A stretch of DNA of 64,000 nt, from the NCBI GenBank assembly GCA_017430325.1, contig JAFRNE010000011.1:62001-126000 (forward strand), in the 5' to 3' direction. Below, piece after piece: positions 53,232-62,497 of this stretch. This stretch comes from Eubacterium sp. (GTDB taxonomy: Bacteria; Bacillota; Clostridia; Lachnospirales; Lachnospiraceae). Below the pieces are notes generated by a model. It searched no databases. It saw only the letters and a program-made list of their open reading frames with translations, and was not told the DNA's origin. Position 1 is the first letter of the stretch; each line of letters begins with the position of its first letter. A program made the translations under genes and the position numbers.

Positions 53232-55163
53232 ATGGGTGGTGTATTGGATCAATTCTATAATGATAATTACTCTCCTGTAGGGGATATAGTTGTTGTGGCC
53301 ATGTGCTTCGTCATGCTGATACTTGTCTATACCTCCTATGTCAGCAAAACACGTACTTTCCTGTATTTTAATATAATTGTGGGACTGCTTCTTTTTGCAG
53401 CGATCACAGATATAGCGTATCATTACCAGTTGTCCGGAATCACCTCTGCTGAAGGACATGTTCCGGTATATATTTTCAGATGTCTCTATTATTTCTTCCT
53501 GACAGCAAGCCTTTTCATGTATGTTGTCTATATCATCGATGTCCAACGACTTGAGATAAGTAAGAAAAAGCCTATCCTGACGATAGCAATGGTTGCTTTC
53601 GGGGTAGTGGTTGTATTTGATATTCTTGGTGTGGTAAGGGAAACAGGCTTCCATATCAATGACGACGGAACCACCACAAAGGGCAGGAACATATTCCCTG
53701 TAGGCTATATCGTATTTGTGGGAATCATTATATTCCTTATGATCGTATACAGAAACAGAATATTTAAGCAGGTAATGAGGGGCTTCTACGGAACGATGCT
53801 TGTATCATTTATCATTATTTCGGTACAGCAGTTCAGTAAGCAGTCATCCTTTACGGTTGCAACCTTCCTCTTCCCTGTTGTTTCAATGATGTATATCATT
53901 CATTCAAATCCTTATAACATCGAGCTTGGTGCGATAAATGTAAGCGCCATGGAGGACATGTTAAGGTATTATTATGAGAAGAATAAAACGCTTATCACCA
54001 TGAGCCTTTACATCAAGGAGTTTGATGAAGAGGGCAAGAACTTCCCACCGGAAATACAGTCGGCCATCAGAAGATTTGCAGGTGAGTTCTTCAAGGGTGC
54101 GGTTCTCTTCCAGGTTAATAACGGTCATATGATACTTCTCGCGGATAAGGGGCTTAATCCTGATTACGAAAAGAAGATCCTGAAGATGTTTAATGATTTT
54201 GATGTTGAATACGATCAGTATAAGCTTGATTACAAGATAGTTTATGGTGAAAGTGTTGATGAGATCAGTAGGAACCATGAATATATCAGTTTCATCAGAC
54301 ATATCCACAGAGGTATGAAATATAATGAGAAGCACAGGGTTGAGATGAGCGATGTGGCTCTGTTCAATAAATACGAGTATATCCTGAAGGAGCTGGCCGA
54401 TATTCATCGAGGTGGAAACCTCAGAGACCCGAGAGTGCTTGCATATTGTCAGCCGGTATTTAATGTTAAGACTCAGAGATACGATACGGCTGAGGCACTT
54501 ATGAGGATCAAGCTTCCTGAGACCGGACTTGTATTTCCTGATCAGTTCATTACTCTGGCAGAGGAGAATGGTTACATTCACACTCTTACCAAGATAATAC
54601 TTCAGAAGACCTGCGATGAGATAAGATATCTGCTGCAGGAGGGATATGAGGTTAATCGTATTTCAGTAAATGTTTCGGTTCTTGAGCTTAGAGATGAAAG
54701 CTTCTGTGATGATATATTCAGAATAATCGATGAGAGCGGCATTCCAAGTGAAAAGATCGCGATAGAGATCACCGAATCCCAGAGTGAGAAGGACTTTGAG
54801 GTAATGAAGTCGAAGATAGATGTACTTAAGGAAAAGGGAATTAAGTTCTATCTTGATGATTTCGGTACCGGATATTCGAATATGGAAAGGATCATGGAGC
54901 TTCCTTTCGATATCATCAAGTTCGACCGCTCGCTTGTGCTTGCAAGTAATAATGATACCAAGTCGGAGAAGATGGTTGACGGTCTGGCAAATATGTTCAA
55001 GGATATGAATTACTCAGTTCTCTATGAAGGTGTTGAGAATGAGAATGATGAGCAGAGATGTATCAACATGGCTGCTTCATATCTTCAGGGCTTCAAATAT
55101 TCAAGACCGATACCTATCATGGATCTGAAGAATTTCTTCTCAAAGGTTAAAGAAACTGCATAA
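53232..55163 (+). CDS. Membrane c-di-GMP phosphodiesterase (EAL) 1
   Basis: Probable cyclic-di-GMP hydrolase with a membrane sensor. Seven or eight spans lie in residues ~12-225 (7TM-type sensor region), then a divergent GGDEF-like segment without the GGDEF signature (about 240-385), then EAL (about 390-640). The catalytic set is complete: AEALMRI (ExLxR), SVNVSV, IAIEITESQS, YLDDFGTGYSN, IKFDRSLV and YEGVENENDEQ..LQGFKYSRP. The frame opens at 53166, but ATG 53232 with GGAGGAGG (53217-53224) is the start. It lies directly upstream of a second EAL gene. Confidence 0.9.
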   Translation: MGGVLDQFYNDNYSPVGDIVVVAMCFVMLILVYTSYVSKTRTFLYFNIIVGLLLFAAITDIAYHYQLSGITSAEGHVPVYIFRCLYYFFLTASLFMYVVYIIDVQRLEISKKKPILTIAMVAFGVVVVFDILGVVRETGFHINDDGTTTKGRNIFPVGYIVFVGIIIFLMIVYRNRIFKQVMRGFYGTMLVSFIIISVQQFSKQSSFTVATFLFPVVSMMYIIHSNPYNIELGAINVSAMEDMLRYYYEKNKTLITMSLYIKEFDEEGKNFPPEIQSAIRRFAGEFFKGAVLFQVNNGHMILLADKGLNPDYEKKILKMFNDFDVEYDQYKLDYKIVYGESVDEISRNHEYISFIRHIHRGMKYNEKHRVEMSDVALFNKYEYILKELADIHRGGNLRDPRVLAYCQPVFNVKTQRYDTAEALMRIKLPETGLVFPDQFITLAEENGYIHTLTKIILQKTCDEIRYLLQEGYEVNRISVNVSVLELRDESFCDDIFRIIDESGIPSEKIAIEITESQSEKDFEVMKSKIDVLKEKGIKFYLDDFGTGYSNMERIMELPFDIIKFDRSLVLASNNDTKSEKMVDGLANMFKDMNYSVLYEGVENENDEQRCINMAASYLQGFKYSRPIPIMDLKNFFSKVKETA

Positions 55164-55173
55164 GAAGCAACAC

Positions 55174-55205
55174 GGCTTCCTGCATCTTTTTTGAGGCGGG
55201 AAGCC
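55174..55205 (+). other. Hairpin between the two EAL genes
   Basis: GGCTTCCTGC (55174-55183) pairs with GCGGGAAGCC (55196-55205) with one mismatch; only TTTC follows, so termination would be weak. It may set the ratio of the two EAL proteins. Confidence 0.6.
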
Positions 55206-55233
55206 TTTCATAATAAAACGGCAGGGGGCTGTT

Positions 55234-57318
55234 ATGAAAACGAAAAAACAGATTTATAAGGAGATCAAAAGAAAAAGGATAGTAGGACCTATCATATTTT
55301 TTATGCTTATGACGGCTGCTCTTGGAGTGGGTGTATATTATGTTGTAAAATATTTTCTGGAATATACTCTTGATAACAAGATGACAACGGAATATGAAAA
55401 TGCGGGCAATATGGCTGAGATCTACGATGCCGGAAGTGAAGGGCGTGAAGCCTTCAAGCTTCTGGATAAGTTTGGTCGCAGTTTTTTTATTACCGATAAA
55501 AACGGAAAGATCGTCATGCAGAAGGGTGAAAATACCATCGGTGATGAGGCGAAGAAGGTTGAACTGAAAGTATTTGATACTGAGGAGTATATAACAGTAT
55601 ACAGGGATACCAAGGCCAGTGCTGTAAAGATCGGAAAGGATAATAAACTTCATCTGGATACCGGTAAGCTTCAGAAGTATCTGGATTCGGATGAATATGC
55701 GGATAATTATATAAATGTCATGATAGGTGATGAGTCTATGGAGATAGAAGATGAGGAAGATCTTGCTCCGGACTATTTTGAACTCCCTGTCTGGATAGCC
55801 ATTGATGTTAAGAATGGAAGCGAAACCATGTATGTACAGGCGATGCTGCTTATATCGGAGAGGGATATCATCGCATTTGCGATCATCCTTATCATAATGG
55901 TCGTACTTGTTCTGGTCATGATGATAATGCTTCTTGCAAGAACTATCAGCAATGTCCATCGCCAGAGAAAGATGACGAACTTCTTCTTTGCCGACACAGT
56001 TACCGGCGGTAAGAACTGGATGTATTTTATCCTTAGAGGCGAGCAGCTTCTATGCAAGAGGAAGAGTTCGAAGAGTAAATATGCCGTTGTCAGTCTGGAT
56101 ATGAAGAAATACAGAAACTACTGTCTATGTCATTCGATAGCTGAGGGTGAAAAGCTCCTTCAAAATGTTCACGAGATACTTAAGGCTGAGGTTGATAAAA
56201 AGACAGAGCTGTTTGCTCATGGCGAGTCTTCAAACTTTGCACTTATCCTGAAATGTGAGGATGAGGACAGGCTGAAGATGAGAGTATATGAGCTTATTAA
56301 GAAGCTTGAAAAACTGGATGACGATCACAGATTCAGCTTCCAGGCCGGCGTCAGCGTACTTGATATGATCACAAATGAAAAGGGCCATATCGTGAGAAGA
56401 AAGTCGGTCAATATCGAGGAAGAGTACAATAAGGCTCTGTCGGCAAGAGAGAGTATGGGAGATTCTGATGAATCAGGCGTTGTGATCTTTGGCGACAAGC
56501 TCATCGAAGAGGAGAAGTGGCTTGATAAGGTTCAGGAATATCAGGAGAAGGCTCTCAATATGGATGAGTATGAGGTTTATTATCAGCCGAAATACGATCC
56601 GAGGACCAAGGAGCTTCGCGGAGCAGAGGCGCTTATCAGATGGCAGTCGCCTGAACTTGGCTTTGTGAGTCCGGGAAGATTCATTCCGATATTTGAGAAG
56701 AACGGCTTTATCACAAATATCGATCACTATATGTTAAGCCATGTTGCGGTAGACCAGAAGAAATGGCTGGATGACGGTCTGAAATGTGTACCTGTTTCGG
56801 TCAATGTTTCAAGAGCACATTTTGCCGAAGAAGATCTGGCAGAGCAGATAAGAGATATTGTTGATGCGGCAGGTACACCGCACAATCTTATAGAGATAGA
56901 GCTTACGGAGAGTGCTTTCTTTGATGATAAGAAGGCGATGGTAAATACGATCAATAAGCTGAAGGAATACGGCTTTACTGTTTCGATGGACGATTTCGGT
57001 TCGGGTTATTCATCACTTAATTCACTGAAGGATATGCCGCTGGACGTACTTAAGCTGGATGCGGAATTCTTCCGTGGCGAAGAATCGGACGGCAGAGGAA
57101 GGATAGTTGTTTCTGAGGCTATTAAGCTTGCACAGAGCCTTAATATGAGAACCGTTGCAGAGGGAGTTGAGGTAAAGGAACAGGTTGATTTCCTTGCCGG
57201 TGAGGGCTGCGATATGATACAGGGCTACTACTTTGCAAAGCCTATGCCGAAGAATGATTACAGGAGCAGGATAGAAGCAGGAAAGGCTGATCCTGAGGAA
57301 TTGGAAGAGAAGAACTGA
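55234..57318 (+). CDS. Membrane c-di-GMP phosphodiesterase (EAL) 2
   Basis: Second EAL protein. Two spans (about 18-40 and 205-232) bracket an extracytoplasmic sensor region resembling a Cache/PAS-like domain (FGRSFFITDKNGKIVMQKGEN). A degenerate GGDEF follows (about 275-410; AHGESSNFAL where GGDEF is expected). The EAL domain (about 440-685) is complete: RGAEALIRW, SVNVSRAHF, IEIELTESAFF, SMDDFGSGYSSL, LKLDAEFF, VAEGVEVKEQ, IQGYYFAKPMP. The start has AGGGGGCT. The stop overlaps the next ATG by one base (TGATG). Both proteins seem built to degrade, not make, c-di-GMP. Confidence 0.9.
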   Translation: MKTKKQIYKEIKRKRIVGPIIFFMLMTAALGVGVYYVVKYFLEYTLDNKMTTEYENAGNMAEIYDAGSEGREAFKLLDKFGRSFFITDKNGKIVMQKGENTIGDEAKKVELKVFDTEEYITVYRDTKASAVKIGKDNKLHLDTGKLQKYLDSDEYADNYINVMIGDESMEIEDEEDLAPDYFELPVWIAIDVKNGSETMYVQAMLLISERDIIAFAIILIIMVVLVLVMMIMLLARTISNVHRQRKMTNFFFADTVTGGKNWMYFILRGEQLLCKRKSSKSKYAVVSLDMKKYRNYCLCHSIAEGEKLLQNVHEILKAEVDKKTELFAHGESSNFALILKCEDEDRLKMRVYELIKKLEKLDDDHRFSFQAGVSVLDMITNEKGHIVRRKSVNIEEEYNKALSARESMGDSDESGVVIFGDKLIEEEKWLDKVQEYQEKALNMDEYEVYYQPKYDPRTKELRGAEALIRWQSPELGFVSPGRFIPIFEKNGFITNIDHYMLSHVAVDQKKWLDDGLKCVPVSVNVSRAHFAEEDLAEQIRDIVDAAGTPHNLIEIELTESAFFDDKKAMVNTINKLKEYGFTVSMDDFGSGYSSLNSLKDMPLDVLKLDAEFFRGEESDGRGRIVVSEAIKLAQSLNMRTVAEGVEVKEQVDFLAGEGCDMIQGYYFAKPMPKNDYRSRIEAGKADPEELEEKN

Positions 57319-58274
57319 TGAGATATTTGATAATAGGCGGAACGTATTTCCTGGGAAAGGAATTTGCGAGGCTGGCCGCCACGGATCCGGAAAATGAAAT
57401 ATATTTTATAAACAGAGGCTCGAAGCTTTCTGAACTTTCTCAGGAGGAAAGGGAGCGTACCTTTGTGATGGACAGACATGACGCTAAGGCTCTGAGTGAG
57501 ATAAAGCTCGAAAGGATAGACGTCATCGTGGATTTCTGTGCATATCAGCCTGGAGATATCAGACTGGTGGCAGAAAATATCGGAAGCAGCTTCGGAAGAT
57601 ATATATTTGTCAGTACGACGGATGTTTACAGACGCGGTACCGGGAATGAACTGATAAGTGAGTCGGCGGAGTTTGAGACCAGGGATTTCGGCGGAGAGGC
57701 CGGAAGCTATATACTGGGGAAGGCTGCACTTGAGCAGGAGGTTGCTGTGCTCAGGGACGGTGATGGACTGGTTAAACCGGAAGGGGAAAGCTTCAGACCT
57801 GAGTTTACGGTCATACGCCCGGCCTTTATTTACGGACCGGAGAATTATGCTCCCCGTGAGGGAATATATTTTAACTGGATACTCAGAGCCGGTCAGATAC
57901 TCAGCCCGATAGCTGCGGATGGGTATTTCCAGATGGCCTATGTAAAGGATGTGGCTGCGGCTATACTTTTATGCAGCAAAAGTAAAGATGCGGCTGATAA
58001 GGCGTTTAATGTATGCGGTCCCGATAAGCTGACCTACGAAGTGTTTGAGGATACAATGCTTGAAGTCATGAAGGAGTGCTTTGATGTAAGTGCAGTGAAG
58101 GTACCGGTGGATATAGCGGTTGTCGAAGAAAAGGGTATACCGCTTCCGTTTCCGATGAGAAGCGCTGAGTCTGAGTTTTATGACAGCAGCAGTATCTTGA
58201 AGCTCGGTGCGGAGTTCAGAAGTCTTCGGGAAGGACTTCTTGAAACGGCTGAGTGGTATAAAAACGCAGAATGA
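57318..58274 (+). CDS. Extended SDR-family NAD-dependent epimerase/dehydratase
   Basis: Rossmann-fold enzyme acting on nucleotide sugars or similar substrates. The dinucleotide-binding motif is IIGGTYFLGKEFAR (about 4-17); the active-site pair is YILGKAALEQE (YxxxK, about 130-140), with ISTTDVYR just before; RPAFIYGP is typical of extended SDRs. The 318-residue length is standard. Similar genes are annotated only as NAD-dependent epimerases; the substrate cannot be told. It is translationally coupled to the EAL gene (TGATG), so a signalling or envelope link is possible. The next gene is cobQ, 83 bases on. Confidence 0.88.
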   Translation: MRYLIIGGTYFLGKEFARLAATDPENEIYFINRGSKLSELSQEERERTFVMDRHDAKALSEIKLERIDVIVDFCAYQPGDIRLVAENIGSSFGRYIFVSTTDVYRRGTGNELISESAEFETRDFGGEAGSYILGKAALEQEVAVLRDGDGLVKPEGESFRPEFTVIRPAFIYGPENYAPREGIYFNWILRAGQILSPIAADGYFQMAYVKDVAAAILLCSKSKDAADKAFNVCGPDKLTYEVFEDTMLEVMKECFDVSAVKVPVDIAVVEEKGIPLPFPMRSAESEFYDSSSILKLGAEFRSLREGLLETAEWYKNAE

Positions 58275-58357
58275 TATTATGAAAAACAAGAGATGGCTGA
58301 ATGGCGCGTGTAACATGGCGATCTCAAGAATAAATAGACAGAAATCGGTAATAAAAT

Positions 58358-59869
58358 ATGGCAAAAAAGATTATGATACAGGGCACTATGTCAAGTGCCG
58401 GAAAAAGCTTAATAGCTGCAGGGCTTTGCAGGATATTTCATCAGGATGGATACAGGGTGGCGCCTTTTAAGTCACAGAACATGGCGCTCAACTCCTTCGT
58501 AACCGCGGACGGACTTGAGATGGGACGTGCGCAGGTGATGCAGGCAGAAGCTGCAGGAACCGCACCGACAGTTGATATGAATCCGATACTTCTTAAGCCT
58601 ACCAGCGACAGAGGCTCGCAGGTAATCGTGCGCGGTGAGGTTCTGGATAATATGGAGGCGCGGAAATATTTTGAATATAAAACAGAGCTGATACCGATTA
58701 TTAAGGAATCCTTTAAGAAGCTTGAGGAAGAATATGATATAATCGTGATCGAGGGCGCAGGAAGTCCGGCAGAGATCAACCTGAAGAAGAATGATATCGT
58801 AAATATGGGTATAGCGAAGATGTTTGATGCAAATGTGCTACTTGTTGGGGATATTGACAGGGGCGGCGTATTTGCACAGCTTGTGGGAACACTTGAACTG
58901 CTCCCGCAGGATGAGAAGGACAGAGTTAAGGGACTTGTTATTAATAAGTTCCGGGGCGATAAGACTATACTTGATCCGGGCATAGATATGCTCGTTGATA
59001 AATGCGGGGTTCCGGTCTGCGGAACGGTGCCTTATATAAAGGATCTGAAGATCGACGACGAGGACAGCCTGACGGAGAGATTTAACTCAAAGGTTGAAGC
59101 AACTGTGGATATAGCTGTTATCAGGCTGCCACATATATCCAACTTTACGGACTTTGATGTATTTGACAGTATCAGCGGCTGTCATGTAAGATATGCGGAT
59201 GATATTTACAGTCTGGGCACACCGGATATCATTATGATCCCGGGCAGTAAAAATACGATCGCTGACATGAGATGGCTCAGAGAAAGAAGCCTTGATAACG
59301 AGATAAAAAGACAGGCAGAGAAAATCCCTGTTTTTGGAATCTGCGGAGGGTTCCAGATACTCGGCGAGACCATAGAAGATGAATACGGTTCTGACAGTGG
59401 TGCTGCAAAAACGTATGATACTACGCCTGCTTATGTGGCGGAGAATGGGGCTGTAAACTGTTCTGACAGACTGATAAAGATAAATGGTCTCGGCCTTCTT
59501 CCGATAACAACTGTTATGAAGAAGGAAAAGACGAGAAGGCAGGTAAGCGGCAGATTACCGGAGCTTGAAGGTGTATTTGCAGGTCTTTCGGGAAAACAGT
59601 ATTCCGGATATGAGATACATATGGGAGACAGTGAGATGGCTGCATCTGTTATCTCCCGCGGAAATATTTACGGAACCTACATTCATGGGATCTTTGATGA
59701 TTCTGATATAGCAGCTGAGCTGGTGAGAATACTTGCCGGGGCTAAGGGCGTGGATATTGCGAAGGATAGTGTGGTCTCATATAAGGATTTCAAGGAAGAG
59801 CAGTATGATAAGCTGGCTGAGGTTCTGAGAGAGAATCTTGATATGGAGTATATTTATTCTGTTATGTAA
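58358..59869 (+). CDS. cobQ: Cobyric acid synthase
   Basis: Amidates four side chains of adenosyl-cobyrinate a,c-diamide using glutamine and ATP (cobalamin pathway). The N-terminal P-loop-like [18 protein letters not shown] (about 1-18) and [25 protein letters not shown] and [18 protein letters not shown] belong to the dethiobiotin-synthetase-like half. The C-terminal glutamine amidotransferase has the nucleophile [10 protein letters not shown] (about 325-334) and YEIHMGD with the His of [10 protein letters not shown]. The 503-residue length is standard. The ribosome site is weak. No cobalamin riboswitch fits in the 83-base upstream gap. Confidence 0.96.
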   Translation: MAKKIMIQGTMSSAGKSLIAAGLCRIFHQDGYRVAPFKSQNMALNSFVTADGLEMGRAQVMQAEAAGTAPTVDMNPILLKPTSDRGSQVIVRGEVLDNMEARKYFEYKTELIPIIKESFKKLEEEYDIIVIEGAGSPAEINLKKNDIVNMGIAKMFDANVLLVGDIDRGGVFAQLVGTLELLPQDEKDRVKGLVINKFRGDKTILDPGIDMLVDKCGVPVCGTVPYIKDLKIDDEDSLTERFNSKVEATVDIAVIRLPHISNFTDFDVFDSISGCHVRYADDIYSLGTPDIIMIPGSKNTIADMRWLRERSLDNEIKRQAEKIPVFGICGGFQILGETIEDEYGSDSGAAKTYDTTPAYVAENGAVNCSDRLIKINGLGLLPITTVMKKEKTRRQVSGRLPELEGVFAGLSGKQYSGYEIHMGDSEMAASVISRGNIYGTYIHGIFDDSDIAAELVRILAGAKGVDIAKDSVVSYKDFKEEQYDKLAEVLRENLDMEYIYSVM

Positions 59870-59909
59870 GCACCGGACATTATTACATACATGATTAATA
59901 GAGAAGAAA

Positions 59910-60998
59910 ATGAGTAGATCAGATGATGTTAGAAATATAATAGAAATGGGCTTCGGAAAGCCGACAGGGCTTGATGAAGAGGCAGGAAAGCTTGTTAGAG
60001 AGAGACTTGATGATATTGCAAAGCCACTGGATGGACTGGGAGATTTCGAGGAAATACTTGTGAAGCTCGGCGGGATCACAGGCACAGACAAGCTGGATAT
60101 AAGTAAGAGAGCTGTTATAATAATGTGTGCCGACAATGGTATAGTCCGTGAGGGAATAAGCCAGTCGGACAGCTCGGTAACAAGAGATGTTGCAGAGCTT
60201 ATGGTTGAAAAGAAGAGCTCGGTGGGAGTGATGTCAGAAGTCGTAAACTGCGATACATTTCCGGTAAATATCGGTATCAAAGGAGAGAAGATCCCGGGAC
60301 TTATCGATATGAAGATAGCTGACGGAACCGCTGACTTTCTTGAAGAGCCTGCCATGCGTTTCGATGATGCATTTCAGGCCATAAGCGCCGGTATAGAGCT
60401 GGTGGGCCGTCTCAAAAAAGAAGGGTATAAGATCATAGCTACAGGCGAGATGGGCATAGGAAATACGACCACTGCAGCGGCTGTTATTTCAGCTGTCCTC
60501 TATAAGATGCCGGAGGAGATAGTAGGAAGAGGAGCGGGCCTTTCGGATGAAAAGCTGCTTCATAAGATAAATGTTGTTAAGGATGCCCTCAGGTTTCATG
60601 AGCTGGATACAGGTCCGAAGGATATAGTTGATATTTTATGCGCTGTTGGCGGACTTGATATAGCAGGAATGGCAGGCGTATTTATTGGTGGCGCGCTTTT
60701 CAGGGTGCCGATACTGATCGATGGGCTGATAAGCTCGGCGGCAGCTCTTGTGGCAGCAAATATCATACCGGAGACGGTTGATTATATGATAGCTACACAT
60801 GTGGGAAATGAGCCCGGAATGAAATATGTTCTTGAGGAGCTTTCTCTGAAGGCTGTGATAAATGCGGGTCTCAGACTGGGTGAAGGAACAGGTGCGATCA
60901 TGATGCTTCCACTCCTTGATGCAGCATTAAACCTTTATAATAAGGGCAGACGATTCAGGGATATTGAGCTTGAAAACTATAAGAGATATGACGTGTGA
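59910..60998 (+). CDS. cobT: Nicotinate-nucleotide:dimethylbenzimidazole phosphoribosyltransferase
   Basis: Makes alpha-ribazole phosphate for the lower ligand of cobalamin. Signatures: KRAVIIMCADNGIVREGISQS (about 63-83), FPVNIGIKGEKIPG, AISAGIELVGRLKKEGYKIIATGEMGIGNTTTAAAV (quoted motif core TGEMGIGNTTTA, about 185-196), GRGAGLSDEKLLHK, and the catalytic Glu near LRLGEGTGAIMMLPLLDAA. The length of 362 is typical. The gene carries the normal active-site loop, so the lower ligand may be benzimidazole or an alternative base. The start ATG 59910 follows AGAGAAGA. It is 40 bases after cobQ. Confidence 0.95.
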   Translation: MSRSDDVRNIIEMGFGKPTGLDEEAGKLVRERLDDIAKPLDGLGDFEEILVKLGGITGTDKLDISKRAVIIMCADNGIVREGISQSDSSVTRDVAELMVEKKSSVGVMSEVVNCDTFPVNIGIKGEKIPGLIDMKIADGTADFLEEPAMRFDDAFQAISAGIELVGRLKKEGYKIIATGEMGIGNTTTAAAVISAVLYKMPEEIVGRGAGLSDEKLLHKINVVKDALRFHELDTGPKDIVDILCAVGGLDIAGMAGVFIGGALFRVPILIDGLISSAAALVAANIIPETVDYMIATHVGNEPGMKYVLEELSLKAVINAGLRLGEGTGAIMMLPLLDAALNLYNKGRRFRDIELENYKRYDV

Positions 60999-61017
60999 TA
61001 GTTTAACGGCTGGATCG

Positions 61018-61087
61018 GCGGCGTGAGGCACGTACTGATATCATGAGGTTAGATAAGCGGCGTGAGGTGCGTACTGATCTCGCGAGG
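61018..61087 (+). repeat. 31-bp imperfect direct repeat in the gap before cobU
   Basis: GCGGCGTGAGG-x2-CGTACTGAT... at 61018-61048 recurs at 61057-61087, 39 bases apart, with five differences. Both copies are upstream of the cobU start. They may be a slippage duplication or a paired protein or RNA element. Confidence 0.7.
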
Positions 61088-61105
61088 ACGGGTGGAAAAC
61101 AGAGT

Positions 61106-61645
61106 ATGTTAAGACTGGTAATAGGAGGAAGTGCCTCCGGAAAATCTGAATATGCAGAGCAGCTGATCCTTTCTCTTTCGGAGGGAGAAACGGTTGATTA
61201 TATTGCAACCATGAAGTGTTCTGATGAAGAGCTGGAGAAGCGGATAGAGATACATAAAGAGAGACGTGAGGGAACGGCCTTTCATACGATCGAAAAACCG
61301 GACAAGCTTTCGGAGCTGGATACATCAGGACTCCATGAATATGGGATGCTTGAATGCGTTTCGAACCTGCTGGCGAATGAGATGTTCAGCGGATGGAATG
61401 ATGAGGCCGCAACGGAAGCTGACGAGGACGAGCCGGCAGAGTGCCTGGCGAAGGAACTGATCACGCTGGCGAGGCATTATAAAGAATTTGTAATTGTGAC
61501 AAATGATATATTTGAAGACAGTATAGTATTTGATGAAGTAACAAAGAAGTACGTTGGACAGCTGGGCAGGATCAACAGGCTCCTGACCGAAGAGGCAGAG
61601 AGTGTAACCGAGGTTGTCTGCGGAATACCTGTAAGGATAAAGTGA
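61106..61645 (+). CDS. cobU: Adenosylcobinamide kinase/guanylyltransferase-like
   Basis: Phosphorylates adenosylcobinamide and adds GMP. The P-loop IGGSASGKSEYAEQ (about 5-18) and RIEIHKERRE with the His that receives GMP (about 47-56) are intact, and the C-terminal end VVCGIPVRIK matches CobU. The middle element that reads NEVG-x-GIVP in CobU is replaced by NDIFEDSIVFDE, so part of the site differs. A Glu/Asp-rich stretch lies at about 108-118. The frame extends to 61043, but ATG 61106 gives the family N-terminus; the ribosome site is poor. The cobS ATG overlaps its stop. Confidence 0.85.
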   Translation: MLRLVIGGSASGKSEYAEQLILSLSEGETVDYIATMKCSDEELEKRIEIHKERREGTAFHTIEKPDKLSELDTSGLHEYGMLECVSNLLANEMFSGWNDEAATEADEDEPAECLAKELITLARHYKEFVIVTNDIFEDSIVFDEVTKKYVGQLGRINRLLTEEAESVTEVVCGIPVRIK

Positions 61646-62397
61646 TGAAGGGCTTACTCACAGCATTTTCAATATATTCAAAAATACCGGTTCCAAGAGT
61701 AAAGTGGGACGATAAATATATGAAATATTCTCTTGCATTTTTCCCTTTCGTGGGTGCGCTCATAGCAGGACTGCTCTATGGCTGGGAGCTTCTCTGCAGG
61801 GAGTTAGGATGCGGAGGACTGCTCAGGATAAGTGTTGCTACAACTGTTCCACTTATAGTTACAGGCGGTTTCCATGTTGACGGATATATGGATACCATGG
61901 ATGCATTCCATTCCTATAAGAGCCGCGAGGAGAAGCTGGAGATCATGAGTGATCCGCACATAGGTGCGTTTTCGGTGATCATGCTGGCACTTTATTACAT
62001 ACTTTTCATCGGCTTCTATTCTGAGATCGGAAGTATAAATGATGTTATCCTTGTAGGCGGAGGCTTTGTGATATCAAGAGCCTTAAGCGCTTTCATGGTG
62101 GTATTTCTGAAGCCGGCCAGAGGCGACGGAATGCTGAAATATTTTAACGATACCGCAGGAAAAGCTGTTGTCGTGGTATTTGTTGCGGTGGAAATGACAG
62201 TGCTTAATGTACTGCTTGCTATATTTATCTCACCGGTCATTCTTATCGAAACGGCAGTGGCGGTGCTTTTCGCATTATATTATAAATACCGCTGCTATAA
62301 GGAGCTTGGCGGTGTTACGGGTGACACGGCAGGATATTTTGTAACAGTGACCGAACTCCTGATGTGTATGACAGTTGCGATTTACGGGCTTATCTAG
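61645..62397 (+). CDS. cobS: Adenosylcobinamide-GDP ribazoletransferase (cobalamin synthase)
   Basis: Membrane enzyme that joins adenosylcobinamide-GDP and alpha-ribazole. Motifs: FSIYSKIPVPRVKWD (N-terminus), FPFVGALIAGLLYG, GGFHVDGYMDTMDAFHSYKSREEKLEIMSDPHIGAFSV (core HVDGYMDTMDAF at about 73-84) and the final DTAGYFVTVTEL. Five or six spans lie at about 32-50, 62-82, 105-130, 140-155, 170-200 and 225-245. The 250-residue length fits. ATG 61645 overlaps the cobU stop by one base; GTG 61642 is less likely. Confidence 0.95.
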   Translation: MKGLLTAFSIYSKIPVPRVKWDDKYMKYSLAFFPFVGALIAGLLYGWELLCRELGCGGLLRISVATTVPLIVTGGFHVDGYMDTMDAFHSYKSREEKLEIMSDPHIGAFSVIMLALYYILFIGFYSEIGSINDVILVGGGFVISRALSAFMVVFLKPARGDGMLKYFNDTAGKAVVVVFVAVEMTVLNVLLAIFISPVILIETAVAVLFALYYKYRCYKELGGVTGDTAGYFVTVTELLMCMTVAIYGLI

Positions 62398-62408
62398 AAG
62401 ATAGCTGA

Positions 62409-62450
62409 AGTTTATGGACTGATAAAATAACTGCGGCAGTTTATGAACTG
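62409..62450 (+). repeat. 29-bp imperfect repeat between cobS and the CobU-like gene
   Basis: AGTTTATGGACTG (62409-62421) recurs as AGTTTATGAACTG (62438-62450), followed in both cases by a similar ATAATAAC segment. It resembles the other short duplications in this operon and has no clear role. Confidence 0.5.
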
Positions 62451-62497
62451 GTTATAATAACGGCTGTAATTAACGGTTTTATTAACCTGGAGGAAAT

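Noticed and set aside
58275..58357. Cobalamin riboswitch before cobQ
   Set aside because: The gap is only 83 bases and lacks the B12-box-like sequence; the operon may be controlled from further upstream or not by B12.
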